DNA from: Flaviflagellibacter deserti
GTDB lineage: Bacteria > Pseudomonadota > Alphaproteobacteria > Rhizobiales > Methylopilaceae
DNA: 64,000 bases
Reading direction: 5' to 3'
Assembly: GCF_042652085.1 (NCBI RefSeq)
Contig: NZ_JBHSJF010000001.1
Coordinates: forward strand, 345,243 to 409,242
The notes under the pieces were generated by a model that did no database searches, had not been told where the DNA came from, and worked only from the letters and a program-made list of their open reading frames with translations. Positions 25,123-32,263 of this stretch are shown here, piece by piece. Numbering within the stretch: position 1 is the first letter of the stretch; each line of letters opens with the position of its first letter. A program made the translations under genes and the position numbers.

Positions 25123-25770
25123 ATGCGTGTTACGCTCCTCGCGGTGATCGTGGCTTTGTGCGCGTTCGCTTCCCCTTCCTTTGCCAACAACGACAATGCG
25201 GTCTTCGAAGGCCGTGCATCGCTCGACACCCGGGCCGATGGAGAACGGGCGTTCCGTGATCGCGATGACGACGACCGTTCCCAGGCTCGCGCCGATGAGG
25301 AAGACGAACGTCCGGCCGCTTCATCGAAGAAGCGCCATGGCAGCCGCGGCAACTGGTCGAAGAAGCACGCGGAGGATAAGCGCGCCGCACTTTCGGAGAA
25401 GTCGTCGGGACGCGCTGCCGCCGCCGTGCAGCTTGCCGAGCGTTACATCGGCACCAACCCGACCAAGATGCGGGCGCTGTGGTGCGCCAATTTCGTTGGC
25501 ATGATCGAGAAGAAGGCCGGCCGCGCGGGCTCGGGCTCGAACTTCGCCCGTTCGTATCTGGGCTATGGCAAGAAGGTCTCGTCGCCGCAGCCGGGCGATA
25601 TCGCCATCCTCGCTCGCGGCAAAAGCGGCCGTTCGGGCCATGTCGGCTACTTCGTCGGCTGGGCCGGCAACGGCAAGGCGATCCTGATCTCGGGCAACAG
25701 CCGTGGCGGCAAGGTCTCAAAGGGCCAGTACTCGGCCGCGCGCGTCATCGGCTGGCGCCGCCCGGCCTGA
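25123..25770 (+). CDS. TIGR02594-type NlpC/P60-like exported protein
   Basis: A 215-residue exported protein. A signal peptide (residues 1-21, ending SPSFA) is followed by a highly charged linker (about 22-95, rich in D, R, E and K), then a papain-like domain of the TIGR02594 kind: LAERYIGTNP, the cysteine in MRALWCANFVGM, FARSYLGYGKKVSSPQPGDI and the histidine in SGHVGYFVGW, ending VIGWRRPA. Cysteine and histidine suggest an active peptidoglycan amidase or endopeptidase; that is inference. It has its own leader with a hairpin. Confidence 0.85.
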   Translation: MRVTLLAVIVALCAFASPSFANNDNAVFEGRASLDTRADGERAFRDRDDDDRSQARADEEDERPAASSKKRHGSRGNWSKKHAEDKRAALSEKSSGRAAAAVQLAERYIGTNPTKMRALWCANFVGMIEKKAGRAGSGSNFARSYLGYGKKVSSPQPGDIAILARGKSGRSGHVGYFVGWAGNGKAILISGNSRGGKVSKGQYSAARVIGWRRPA

Positions 25771-25785
25771 TCGTCGGACCCTTCA

Positions 25786-25810
25786 GCCGGGGCGGGCGTC
25801 TCGCCCCGGC
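25786..25810 (+). terminator. Possible terminator hairpin
   Basis: GCCGGGGCG and CGCCCCGGC pair over nine bases around a seven-base loop, 15 bases after the stop of the TIGR02594 gene and before the convergent TetR gene. No U-run follows, so factor-independent termination is uncertain. Confidence 0.35.
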
Positions 25811-25858
25811 AACCGCGCGGTTGCGGGCGGTGATGCGGGGGATTGGGAGGTCCTGCCG

Positions 25859-26470
25859 TCAGTCCTCGGTCTGCAGCAAACCGGCCGCGAGATGTCGAAA
25901 AGCCTCAACAGCCTTTGCAAAGACGGCGTGAGGATCGTCGGCTGCGGCAATCCAGAGTGAGGCGTTGAGCGCCGCTCCATTGAGTAGCCGGGCGGCAGCT
26001 TCCGCATCCACCGGCCTGACCGTTCCCTCATCGATGAGCGTCTGGATCGTTTGGGTCGTCGTGCGAAGGCACGCATTCTGGTTGGGCCATTGCGATGGAT
26101 CGCCGAGCACGGCTGGCCCGTCCAGCAGCATGATGCGCTGGATCTCCGGCTCCAATGCCATCTCGATATAGGCGATGCTCTCGTCGATAAGTCCGAGCCA
26201 TAAGGTCTCCGCTCGATCGCGCGCAGCGCGCAGCCGCGCCACCATTTCCGCGTCGATCTGGTCGATCACGGCCTGCAGCAAACCCTTCTTGTCGCCGAAG
26301 TTGTGATAGAGCGCGCCTCGCGTCAGGCCAGCTTCGGCGGTCAGATCGTCCATCGACGCTGCCGCATAACCCTTGGTCGCGAAAGCCTTCCGGGCGGCCC
26401 GAATGAGCTTGACCCGGGTTTCCTCCACCATCTGCGCACGTGTTCTCCCGACCACTGCCGTCTCCTGCAT
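25859..26470 (-). CDS. TetR/AcrR-family repressor divergent from a RidA gene
   Basis: A 203-residue TetR regulator. The helix-turn-helix spans about residues 28-58 (SMDDLTAEAGLTRGALYHNF, GDKKGLLQAVID); the C-terminal domain is helical, ligand-binding and ends AAGLLQTED. ATG 26470 was chosen because the family normally has ten to fifteen residues before the DNA-binding domain and because the operators would otherwise lie inside the gene; the frame is open to 26545. Three near-identical palindromes lie between this gene and the divergent RidA gene, so it very probably represses both. Confidence 0.9.
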   Translation of the reverse strand: MQETAVVGRTRAQMVEETRVKLIRAARKAFATKGYAAASMDDLTAEAGLTRGALYHNFGDKKGLLQAVIDQIDAEMVARLRAARDRAETLWLGLIDESIAYIEMALEPEIQRIMLLDGPAVLGDPSQWPNQNACLRTTTQTIQTLIDEGTVRPVDAEAAARLLNGAALNASLWIAAADDPHAVFAKAVEAFRHLAAGLLQTED

Positions 26471-26473
26471 CCG

Positions 26474-26490
26474 ACATACGCGGCGTATGC
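26474..26490. promoter_or_regulatory. Operator palindrome 1 for the TetR regulator
   Basis: CATACGCGGCGTATG (26475-26489) is a palindrome around a central base, matching the two sites to its right. It ends four bases from the tetR start codon, so binding here would block translation-start access or transcription of the regulator gene. Confidence 0.75.
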
Positions 26491-26493
26491 TTG

Positions 26494-26522
26494 TTGACAT
26501 ACGGAGCGTATGTTCCGATATG
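26494..26522 (+). promoter_or_regulatory. Candidate sigma-70 promoter of the RidA gene
   Basis: TTGACA (26494-26499) is a perfect -35 box; 17 bases later GATATG (26517-26522) is a weak -10. Operator 2 lies over the spacer, where a repressor would block polymerase. Confidence 0.5.
26497..26513. promoter_or_regulatory. Operator palindrome 2
   Basis: ACATACGGAGCGTATGT is a perfect 8-base inverted repeat around a central base. Its centre lies 23 bases from operator 1. Confidence 0.8.
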
Positions 26523-26525
26523 GCC

Positions 26526-26542
26526 ACATACGGGGCGTATAT
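26526..26542. promoter_or_regulatory. Operator palindrome 3
   Basis: ACATACGGGGCGTATAT repeats the same arms with one change at the right end. Its centre lies 29 bases from operator 2 and just upstream of the RidA ribosome-binding site (CAGGAG, 26551-26556). Confidence 0.75.
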
Positions 26543-26563
26543 CAATCGAACAGGAGTGAAGCC

Positions 26564-26962
26564 ATGCCCAAACGCGATGTGGTCTTCCCGGCCGACAGGC
26601 AGGCGCTATACGAAATCAACAAATATTCGGCGGCGATCCGCTCGGGCGACTTTCTGTTCGTCTCGGGCCAGGTCGGCAGCCGCGAAGACGGGTCGCCCGA
26701 GCCGGTCTTCGAAAAACAGGTCCAGCTTGCCTTCGACAATCTCGCGGCAGTGCTGAAGGCCGCCGGTTGCACGTTCGACGACGTCGTCGACGTGACCACC
26801 TTTCACACCGATCCGGCCACGCAGTTCGAGACGGTCACGGCCGTTCGCCTGAAGGCGATCGGTGACCCGCCCTATCCGAACTGGACCGCGGTGGGAGTGA
26901 ACTGGCTGGCGGGCTTCGATTTCGAGATCAAGGTCGTCGCGCGCCTTCCTCAGCCCACCTGA
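26564..26962 (+). CDS. RidA family protein
   Basis: A 132-residue member of the YjgF/YER057c/UK114 family, whose typical members hydrolyse reactive enamine or imine intermediates. Blocks include YEINKYSAAIRSGDFLFVSG, QVQLAFDNLAAVLKAAGC, VDVTTFHTDPA and the end block PNWTAVGVNWLAGFDFEIKV. The usual active-site arginine region (R105 in RidA) is replaced by a NWTAVGVNWL segment, so deaminase activity cannot be assumed; it belongs to a Rid subfamily. A CAGGAG site precedes ATG 26564. Controlled by the divergent TetR regulator, so it probably serves an inducible pathway. Confidence 0.88.
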   Translation: MPKRDVVFPADRQALYEINKYSAAIRSGDFLFVSGQVGSREDGSPEPVFEKQVQLAFDNLAAVLKAAGCTFDDVVDVTTFHTDPATQFETVTAVRLKAIGDPPYPNWTAVGVNWLAGFDFEIKVVARLPQPT

Positions 26963-27024
26963 TCGATTGCGGGCCGCGGGACTTGAGGTGAGGGCGGAGA
27001 TGGCTGTGAACGCGGCGCTGCGTT

Positions 27025-27057
27025 AAAGAAAAAGCCGCGCTCCCGGGGGAGCGCGGC
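27025..27057 (-). terminator. Terminator of the chemoreceptor gene
   Basis: Read on the minus strand, GCCGCGCTCC pairs with GGAGCGCGGC over ten bases and runs into TTTTTCTTT. It lies 28 bases after the stop of the chemoreceptor gene. Confidence 0.9.
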
Positions 27058-27084
27058 CCGATTTGAGACGAAGGTACTACGGCG

Positions 27085-28755
27085 TCAGGCGGCGCGCACG
27101 CGCTGGATGAAGCCGTCGACCTGGGTGCGGAGCGAGTCCGCCTGGGTCGAGAGATGGTCCGCGGCCGAGACGATCTGGCTCGACACGGTTTCGGTCTCGG
27201 CAGCCGCCTGGCTGACGCCGGTGATGTTCGACGTGACCTCGCTTGTACCCGCCGCCGCCTGGGCCACGTTGCGGGCGATCTCGGTGGTCGCCTGGCCCTG
27301 CTGATCCATGGCACTGGCGATCGAGCGGGAGATGCCGTTGACCTGTTCGATGGTCGCGGTGATCGAGTTGATCGCGTCGACGACGTTCGAGGTCGCTTCC
27401 TGCACGGCCTGGATCTGCGCCGAGATGTCCTCGGTCGCCTTCGAGGTCTGTGAGGCAAGGCTCTTCACCTCGACGGCGACGACCGCGAAGCCTCGACCGG
27501 CGTCACCCGCACGGGCCGCCTCGATCGTGGCGTTCAGCGCGAGCAGGTTGGTCTGCGCCGCGATGTCCGAGATCAGGCCGACCACTTCGCCGATGCGCTG
27601 GGCAGAGGCGGAGAGGCCACTGACGACTTCAGCCGTCTTGGAGGCCTGGGCCGAAGCCTGGCTCGCGACTTCCGCCGCGGTGGAAACCTGGCTCGTGATC
27701 TCGTGGATCGAAGCCGACAGTTCCTCGGCCGCGCTGGCGACCGTCTCGACATTCGCCGTGGCCTGTTCGGAGGCAGCCGCGACGACCGTCGACTGACGGC
27801 TCGTCTCGTCGGCGACCGCGCTCATCTGCGTGGCGTTCGACTGCAGCTGGGTCGCGGCCGTCGAAACCGTGCGGACGACGCCCAGAACTTCGCTCTCGAA
27901 CTCGTCGGCGAGCTTGTTCATCAGCGAGCGCTTTTCGTCCTCGGCGCGCTGCTCGGCTTCCGCCTGGGCGCGCTTCAGTTCCTCGGTCTCGCGCAGCGAG
28001 GTCACGACCTGACCGACGACACCCCAGATCTCGCCGACTTCGTCCTTGCTGCGCTTCTCCGGCACTTCGACCGAATAGTCGCCCTCGGCAATGCGCTTGA
28101 GCGCACCCGACAGGCGGACCAGCGGACGGCTGAGCTGCGTCGTGCCGATATAGGCGCCGACCGCGATGCCGAGCAGGATGCCCATGACGGCGGTGGCGAT
28201 CACGGCCTGCTGGATCGACGCCGAGAAGGCCTCGATGCCGTCGACTGCCGCGTCGGCGCGGGCCTGGTCCTTGTCGACGATCTTGTCGATGTCGGCCTGG
28301 TAGGCGGCGCGGTTGGCGCGGTTCGCGTCATTGTTTCCGAGCGCGTTCGCGGTCTTGGGATCCTTGACCCCCTCTTCGGCAAGTTCGGTGCGGAACTTGG
28401 CGAACTCCTTGCCGGAGGCGACCATCTTGTCGAAGTCGGCCGCGCTGTCGGCGTCGACGAGCGGGCGCCACTCCCCGAACAGCTTCTCGATGTTGGCGAG
28501 ATGTTTTGCGGTGTTCTTGGCGAAAGGCTCGGCGGCCTTTCCGTCAGCGGCGGCATAGATGCCGCGCGATTCCATCACCACTGCGGTGACTAGGCGGTTC
28601 AGCTGGACGCCGTTCTGGGCGCGCTGCTGTGCGTTGACGAGATCGCCGACGCGCGAGGAATATTCGGTGGTGGCATAGACACCCATGCCGGCGATGACCG
28701 CGGCCGCTATACCCATCACGGCCACGATGCTCAGGATTTTCGTTCTGACTTTCAT
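27085..28755 (-). CDS. Methyl-accepting chemotaxis protein
   Basis: A 556-residue chemoreceptor. TM1 is at about residues 7-28 and TM2 at about 184-204, bracketing a helical periplasmic sensor of the four-helix-bundle kind. A HAMP domain follows (LSRPLVRLSGALKRIAEGDY), then a long coiled coil and the signalling hairpin tip with LALNATIEAARAGDAGRGFA and VAVEVKSLASQTSKATEDI. There is no C-terminal pentapeptide for CheR/CheB docking (the end is VDGFIQRVRAA). ATG 28755 gives the expected short cytoplasmic lead; the frame is open to 28857. It has its own terminator; the ligand is unknown. Confidence 0.94.
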   Translation of the reverse strand: MKVRTKILSIVAVMGIAAAVIAGMGVYATTEYSSRVGDLVNAQQRAQNGVQLNRLVTAVVMESRGIYAAADGKAAEPFAKNTAKHLANIEKLFGEWRPLVDADSAADFDKMVASGKEFAKFRTELAEEGVKDPKTANALGNNDANRANRAAYQADIDKIVDKDQARADAAVDGIEAFSASIQQAVIATAVMGILLGIAVGAYIGTTQLSRPLVRLSGALKRIAEGDYSVEVPEKRSKDEVGEIWGVVGQVVTSLRETEELKRAQAEAEQRAEDEKRSLMNKLADEFESEVLGVVRTVSTAATQLQSNATQMSAVADETSRQSTVVAAASEQATANVETVASAAEELSASIHEITSQVSTAAEVASQASAQASKTAEVVSGLSASAQRIGEVVGLISDIAAQTNLLALNATIEAARAGDAGRGFAVVAVEVKSLASQTSKATEDISAQIQAVQEATSNVVDAINSITATIEQVNGISRSIASAMDQQGQATTEIARNVAQAAAGTSEVTSNITGVSQAAAETETVSSQIVSAADHLSTQADSLRTQVDGFIQRVRAA

Positions 28756-29037
28756 TTGCTTCGTCCCAACCAGGCTCCGGAACGCAGAGCCTCTCGGGTC
28801 GCGAAGATCATCTTGGTGAGAAAAGAATTCCCTAATGTCGATTTTGATGGGACTCAAATTTACTGAAAATTGAGCGTAAAGATGGGTGATTGCGACATAT
28901 TTATAGCATCGCCGCCAACGCTAAGCATGTCATTTTGCTGGAGTTTCTTGGTTAAGATTTCCGATTTCCGGCAACACATCACAGATTCGTGTATCGAAAT
29001 TCGATCTTCGTTTTTTGGTTTCCATTTTACTTTAATT

Positions 29038-29484
29038 CTACCACAGATTGCGCCGCTGATCATCTTCGACCTTGGCGGAAACCCATTGCGATCCACTCTC
29101 GCTCTCCTCGTTCTTCCAGAACGGGGCGGAGGTCTTGAGATAGTCCATCAGGAAATTTGCCGCCTCGAAGGCCGCTTGCCGGTGCCCCGAAAGGGCGATG
29201 ACGAGGACGATCGGGTCGCCCGGCACGAGCCTGCCGTAGCGATGCACGATCAGGCAGTCGAGCAGGGGCCAGCGCTCGCGCGCCTGAGTCTCCAGGCGGC
29301 CGAGCTCCTCTTCCGCCATTCCGGGGAAATGCTCCAGCGTCATCGCGCTGATCGCGCCCGTCTCGCCATCGGCACGGCAAAGACCGGTGAAGGATACGAC
29401 CGCGCCGACATCCGTGCGCCCTTTGGTCAGCCGCGCGATCTCGGCGCCGGCGTCGAACGGCTCGCTCTGCAGGCGAACGGCCAT
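29038..29484 (-). CDS. moaE: Molybdopterin synthase catalytic subunit
   Basis: A 148-residue MoaE, the large subunit that with thiocarboxylated MoaD converts precursor Z to molybdopterin. The blocks TDVGAVVSFTGLCRA, LEHFPGMAEEEL, LIVHRYGRLVPGDPIVLVIA and SGHRQAAFEAANFLMDYLK, and KTSAPFWKNEE with the catalytic lysine region, are all present. It starts one base after moaD ends; the order pgsA-moaD-moaE is standard in the Hyphomicrobiales. Confidence 0.95.
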   Translation of the reverse strand: MAVRLQSEPFDAGAEIARLTKGRTDVGAVVSFTGLCRADGETGAISAMTLEHFPGMAEEELGRLETQARERWPLLDCLIVHRYGRLVPGDPIVLVIALSGHRQAAFEAANFLMDYLKTSAPFWKNEESESGSQWVSAKVEDDQRRNLW

Positions 29485-29485
29485 C

Positions 29486-29737
29486 TCAGCCTCCGGTCAT
29501 CGGCGGGAAGAACGCTATCTCCTGCGCCCCGAGGATCGACGCGTTCGGCTTGACGTGGATACGGTCAATGGCCGCCCGCACCACGCGCTCGTTCTCGAAC
29601 GCCGCCTCGTATTCCTCGCCCTGCGTCTTCAGGAAGGCGACGAGATCGGCGATCGAACCGACGTCCGGCGGGATGTCGCGCTCTTCCTCGCCGCGTCCGA
29701 CGCGTTCGCGCACCCAGGCGAAGTAACGCAGTTTCAT
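29486..29737 (-). CDS. moaD: Molybdopterin synthase sulfur carrier subunit
   Basis: An 83-residue ubiquitin-like protein ending in the required double glycine (PPMTGG), which MoeB-type enzymes adenylate and convert to a thiocarboxylate. The N-terminal MKLRYFAWVRERVGRGEEE and the SILGAQEIAFFPP segment fit MoaD. The frame is open well upstream (to 30085, over pgsA), but ATG 29737 gives the correct size. It lies eight bases after pgsA. Confidence 0.95.
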   Translation of the reverse strand: MKLRYFAWVRERVGRGEEERDIPPDVGSIADLVAFLKTQGEEYEAAFENERVVRAAIDRIHVKPNASILGAQEIAFFPPMTGG

Positions 29738-29745
29738 CTTGGTCC

Positions 29746-30342
29746 TTACTCGCCTTCGAACACGCGACGCAGCCCGGCTCGGAAGTAGTCGTAGCCGGTA
29801 TAAAGCGTCAGCAGCGCCGAGATCCAAAGCAGCACATGCCCGGCCTCGCTGATATAGGGCATGACCCGGTCGCCCGCAGGGCCGGCGACGAGGAAGCCGA
29901 CGGCCGTGAGCTGCGCAGCGGTCTTCCACTTGGCGAGGCGCGTCACGGGCACGCTGACGCGCAGCTCGGCCAGGAATTCCCGCAGGCCCGAGACCAGGAT
30001 TTCGCGGCAGAGAATGACGACGGCCGCCCAGAACGAGACGAGGATGTTGTCGAACAGGCCGGTCGCGGCGAACGCCAGGAGGCACGATGAGACGAGAAGC
30101 TTGTCGGCGATCGGATCGAGCATGCGCCCGAGCGGCGATTGCTGCCCCCAGGCACGGGCAAGATAGCCATCGACATAGTCGGTGACCGCGGCGGCGATAT
30201 AGAGTCCGAGCGCGACCCAGCGCGCGGTATCGCTCTGGGACAGAAGACAGCCGACCACGATCGGAACCGCCGCGATGCGGGCATAGGTCAGGAGGTTCGG
30301 TAGCGCCCAGGCATAGGCACGTGAAGCGTCGGTCGGTGACAT
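29746..30342 (-). CDS. pgsA: CDP-diacylglycerol-glycerol-3-phosphate 3-phosphatidyltransferase
   Basis: A 198-residue inner-membrane enzyme for the first committed step of phosphatidylglycerol synthesis. The CDP-alcohol phosphotransferase motif D-G-x2-A-R-x8-G-x3-D-x3-D is seen as DYVDGYLARAWGQQSPLGRMLDPIADKLL in segments (D-Y-V-D-G-Y, G-R-M-L-D-P-I-A-D). Four hydrophobic helices are evident. ATG 30342 was chosen over 30369 because MSPTDASRAYAWALPNLLTY is the family-like start. First gene of pgsA-moaD-moaE. Confidence 0.94.
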   Translation of the reverse strand: MSPTDASRAYAWALPNLLTYARIAAVPIVVGCLLSQSDTARWVALGLYIAAAVTDYVDGYLARAWGQQSPLGRMLDPIADKLLVSSCLLAFAATGLFDNILVSFWAAVVILCREILVSGLREFLAELRVSVPVTRLAKWKTAAQLTAVGFLVAGPAGDRVMPYISEAGHVLLWISALLTLYTGYDYFRAGLRRVFEGE

Positions 30343-30415
30343 GCGCCCAAATAGGGGGCCGGGTGGCATAGCGTCAATGTGTCCGGCGGAGGGAAAGCTT
30401 GGCCTTCGACCAATG

Positions 30416-31309
30416 TCAGTTGGGCAGGAAGCGGCTGACCTGTTTCAGCTTGTCCGGGTTGCGCATGATGTAGACGGCCGTGATTCGGCCATCCTCGATC
30501 TCGAACGCGGTGGTCTGCAGAACGCCGTGGGGCTCGCGACTGACGAAGCCGGGCAGGCCGTCGATCAACCCCTCGCGCAGCAACGTTGAATCCATCCTGC
30601 CCTTCCGCGACAGCCCCACCATGAAACGAACCAGCCGATCGGCGCCGTTCAGGATATTGATCGCAGCCTTCACCTTGCCGCCGCCGTCCGAATAGGTGAC
30701 GACATCCGCGGCGAGCAGGCTCGTCAGCATGGACGCATCGCCGCTCCTGGATGCGGCGAAGAAGGCCTGGGCGATCTCGCGACCCTGCTGCTCGCTGACG
30801 GGGAAACGTGGTCGCGATGCCCGGATATGATCGCGGGCGCGGGCGGCCAGTTGCCGGCATGCGGCGGGCTCGCGGTCGATCGACTGCGCCACCTCGTCGA
30901 AGCCCATGCCGAACACGTCATGCAGCAGGAAGGCGGCGCGCTCGAGCGGTGACAGCCGCTCGAGCGCCAGCATCAACGTACCGGTGATGCCGTCGCCGTC
31001 ATCGTCGTCGAGTGTCTCGTCGAGTATCGGTTCCGGCAGCCAGGGGCCGATATAGGTTTCCCGCACCGTGCGGGCGGCTTTCAGCACGTCGAGGCTGAGC
31101 CGGCTGACGGTGCGGGTGAGAAATGCCGCCGGCTCGCGCACCGTGCTGCGATCGGCCCTCTGCCAGCGTATCCAGGCATCCTGCACCACATCCTCCGCCT
31201 CAGCCCATGAGCCGAGCATTCGATAGGCGATGCGCGTCAGCCGCGGCCGGAGCTTGTCGAACTCTGCGGCCTCCAGATCAGGCGTGGACGGAGCGAAATC
31301 CAACGGCAA
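30416..31309 (-). CDS. ECF sigma factor with SnoaL-like C-terminal domain (SigJ type)
   Basis: A 297-residue RNA polymerase sigma factor of the ECF41/SigJ kind. Region 2 is about residues 15-80 (RLTRIAYRMLGSWAEAEDVV, QDAWIRWQ); region 4 is about 120-172 (LERAAFLLHDVFGMGFDEVA, REPAACRQLAARAR); a SnoaL/NTF2-like domain occupies about 185-297. The extension controls the sigma factor in studied ECF41 members. It starts inside the preceding carboxymuconolactone decarboxylase-like gene (32-base overlap), a typical ECF41 partner, so they are co-translated. Confidence 0.93.
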   Translation of the reverse strand: MPLDFAPSTPDLEAAEFDKLRPRLTRIAYRMLGSWAEAEDVVQDAWIRWQRADRSTVREPAAFLTRTVSRLSLDVLKAARTVRETYIGPWLPEPILDETLDDDDGDGITGTLMLALERLSPLERAAFLLHDVFGMGFDEVAQSIDREPAACRQLAARARDHIRASRPRFPVSEQQGREIAQAFFAASRSGDASMLTSLLAADVVTYSDGGGKVKAAINILNGADRLVRFMVGLSRKGRMDSTLLREGLIDGLPGFVSREPHGVLQTTAFEIEDGRITAVYIMRNPDKLKQVSRFLPN

Positions 31310-31712
31310 AGCGGTTCCAGGTGTTGATGACCCCGATCAGGAGGGTCAGCTTAACCTGTTCCTCGTCGGAAAACTGCTCCTTCATCGCTGCGTAGACATC
31401 GTCCGGTGCGTTCGTCTCGGACAGCAGAGTCAGCGCCTCGGTCCAGGCAAGCGCGGCGCGTTCGCGGTCGGTATAGAGATGCGATTCCCGCCAGGCATCG
31501 AGCAGGAACAGCCTGTCGACGTTCTCGCCGGCCTTCAGCGCGTCGGTCGTATGCATCTTGATGCAGAAGGCACAGCCGTTGATCTGCGAGGCGCGCAGTT
31601 TCACCAATTCGACGAGGCTGTGCTCGAGGCTCGCATTGGCCTCCTGGCTCAGCTTCATCATCGTCTCCATCGCCTTCGGAGCGGCGCCATAGAAATTCAG
31701 TCTTGCACTCAT
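31278..31712 (-). CDS. AhpD-like carboxymuconolactone decarboxylase family protein
   Basis: A 144-residue AhpD-fold protein. The redox motif is CAFCIKMHTTDA (C-x2-C-x3-H, about residues 41-48), preceded by LVELVKLRASQINGC; the C-terminal half has ERAALAWTEALTLLSE and EQVKLTLLIGVINTWNRFAV, as in oxidoreductases of this family. The ATG at 31712 sits seven bases from AAGGA; another ATG at 31718 is too close. It is the expected partner of the overlapping ECF41 sigma factor and probably part of its regulon; substrate unknown. Confidence 0.92.
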   Translation of the reverse strand: MSARLNFYGAAPKAMETMMKLSQEANASLEHSLVELVKLRASQINGCAFCIKMHTTDALKAGENVDRLFLLDAWRESHLYTDRERAALAWTEALTLLSETNAPDDVYAAMKEQFSDEEQVKLTLLIGVINTWNRFAVGFRSVHA

Positions 31713-31831
31713 CGTCATGTCCTTGCGAACGGGAGGTTCGATGAGGTGACGAGCGGATTCCCCTTGATGTGACATCGCCCGGAAACATTTTTGGCCTAAA
31801 GGCTGCCGCGGGCGGATTGAGGACATCAGAC

Positions 31832-32263
31832 ATGCTGCCCGGACTTCTCGCCCTGACCATCGCCGCCGTCTTCACCGGCGCCGCCATCTACATCAACGCC
31901 GTCGAACAGCCGGCGCGGCTCCATCTGGACGATCGCGCGCTGCTCACGGAGTGGAAGCCGGCCTATAAACGCGGCTTTGCCATGCAGGCGACGCTCGCCT
32001 TAGCCGGCTTTCTGCTCGGCCTGGCTGCCTGGTGGCAGACCGGTGACTGGCTGTTTCTGCTCGGCGCCGTCTTCATGCTCCTGCCCTGGCCGTGGACGAT
32101 GCTGGTCATCATGCCGACCAACAACCGGCTGATGGTTATGCCGCTAGAGGAAGCGGGCGAGGGTAGCCGGGCGCTGATCCGGCGCTGGAGTCTCCTCCAC
32201 GCGATGCGGACACTCCTCGGTCTCGCTGGCACGCTGACATTCATTGGGGCGTTGGCGAACTAA
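31832..32263 (+). CDS. DUF1772 integral membrane protein
   Basis: A 143-residue protein with four predicted membrane helices (about residues 2-20, 50-68, 74-94, 120-140) and the family block IYINAVEQPARLHLDDRALL between the first two, which identifies DUF1772 (anthrone oxygenase-like). The function is unknown. It is divergent from the AhpD-like gene and its stop overlaps the stop of uvrC (TAA/TAG share bases 32260-32263). It may belong with the sigma factor module. Confidence 0.85.
   Translation: MLPGLLALTIAAVFTGAAIYINAVEQPARLHLDDRALLTEWKPAYKRGFAMQATLALAGFLLGLAAWWQTGDWLFLLGAVFMLLPWPWTMLVIMPTNNRLMVMPLEEAGEGSRALIRRWSLLHAMRTLLGLAGTLTFIGALAN

Noticed and set aside
28756..28857. 34-residue N-terminal extension of the chemoreceptor
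   Set aside because: Chemoreceptors start a few residues before TM1; the extension is unlike the family.
29738..30085. Long minus-strand frame in front of moaD
   Set aside because: It is the out-of-frame shadow of pgsA; only the part from ATG 29737 is MoaD.
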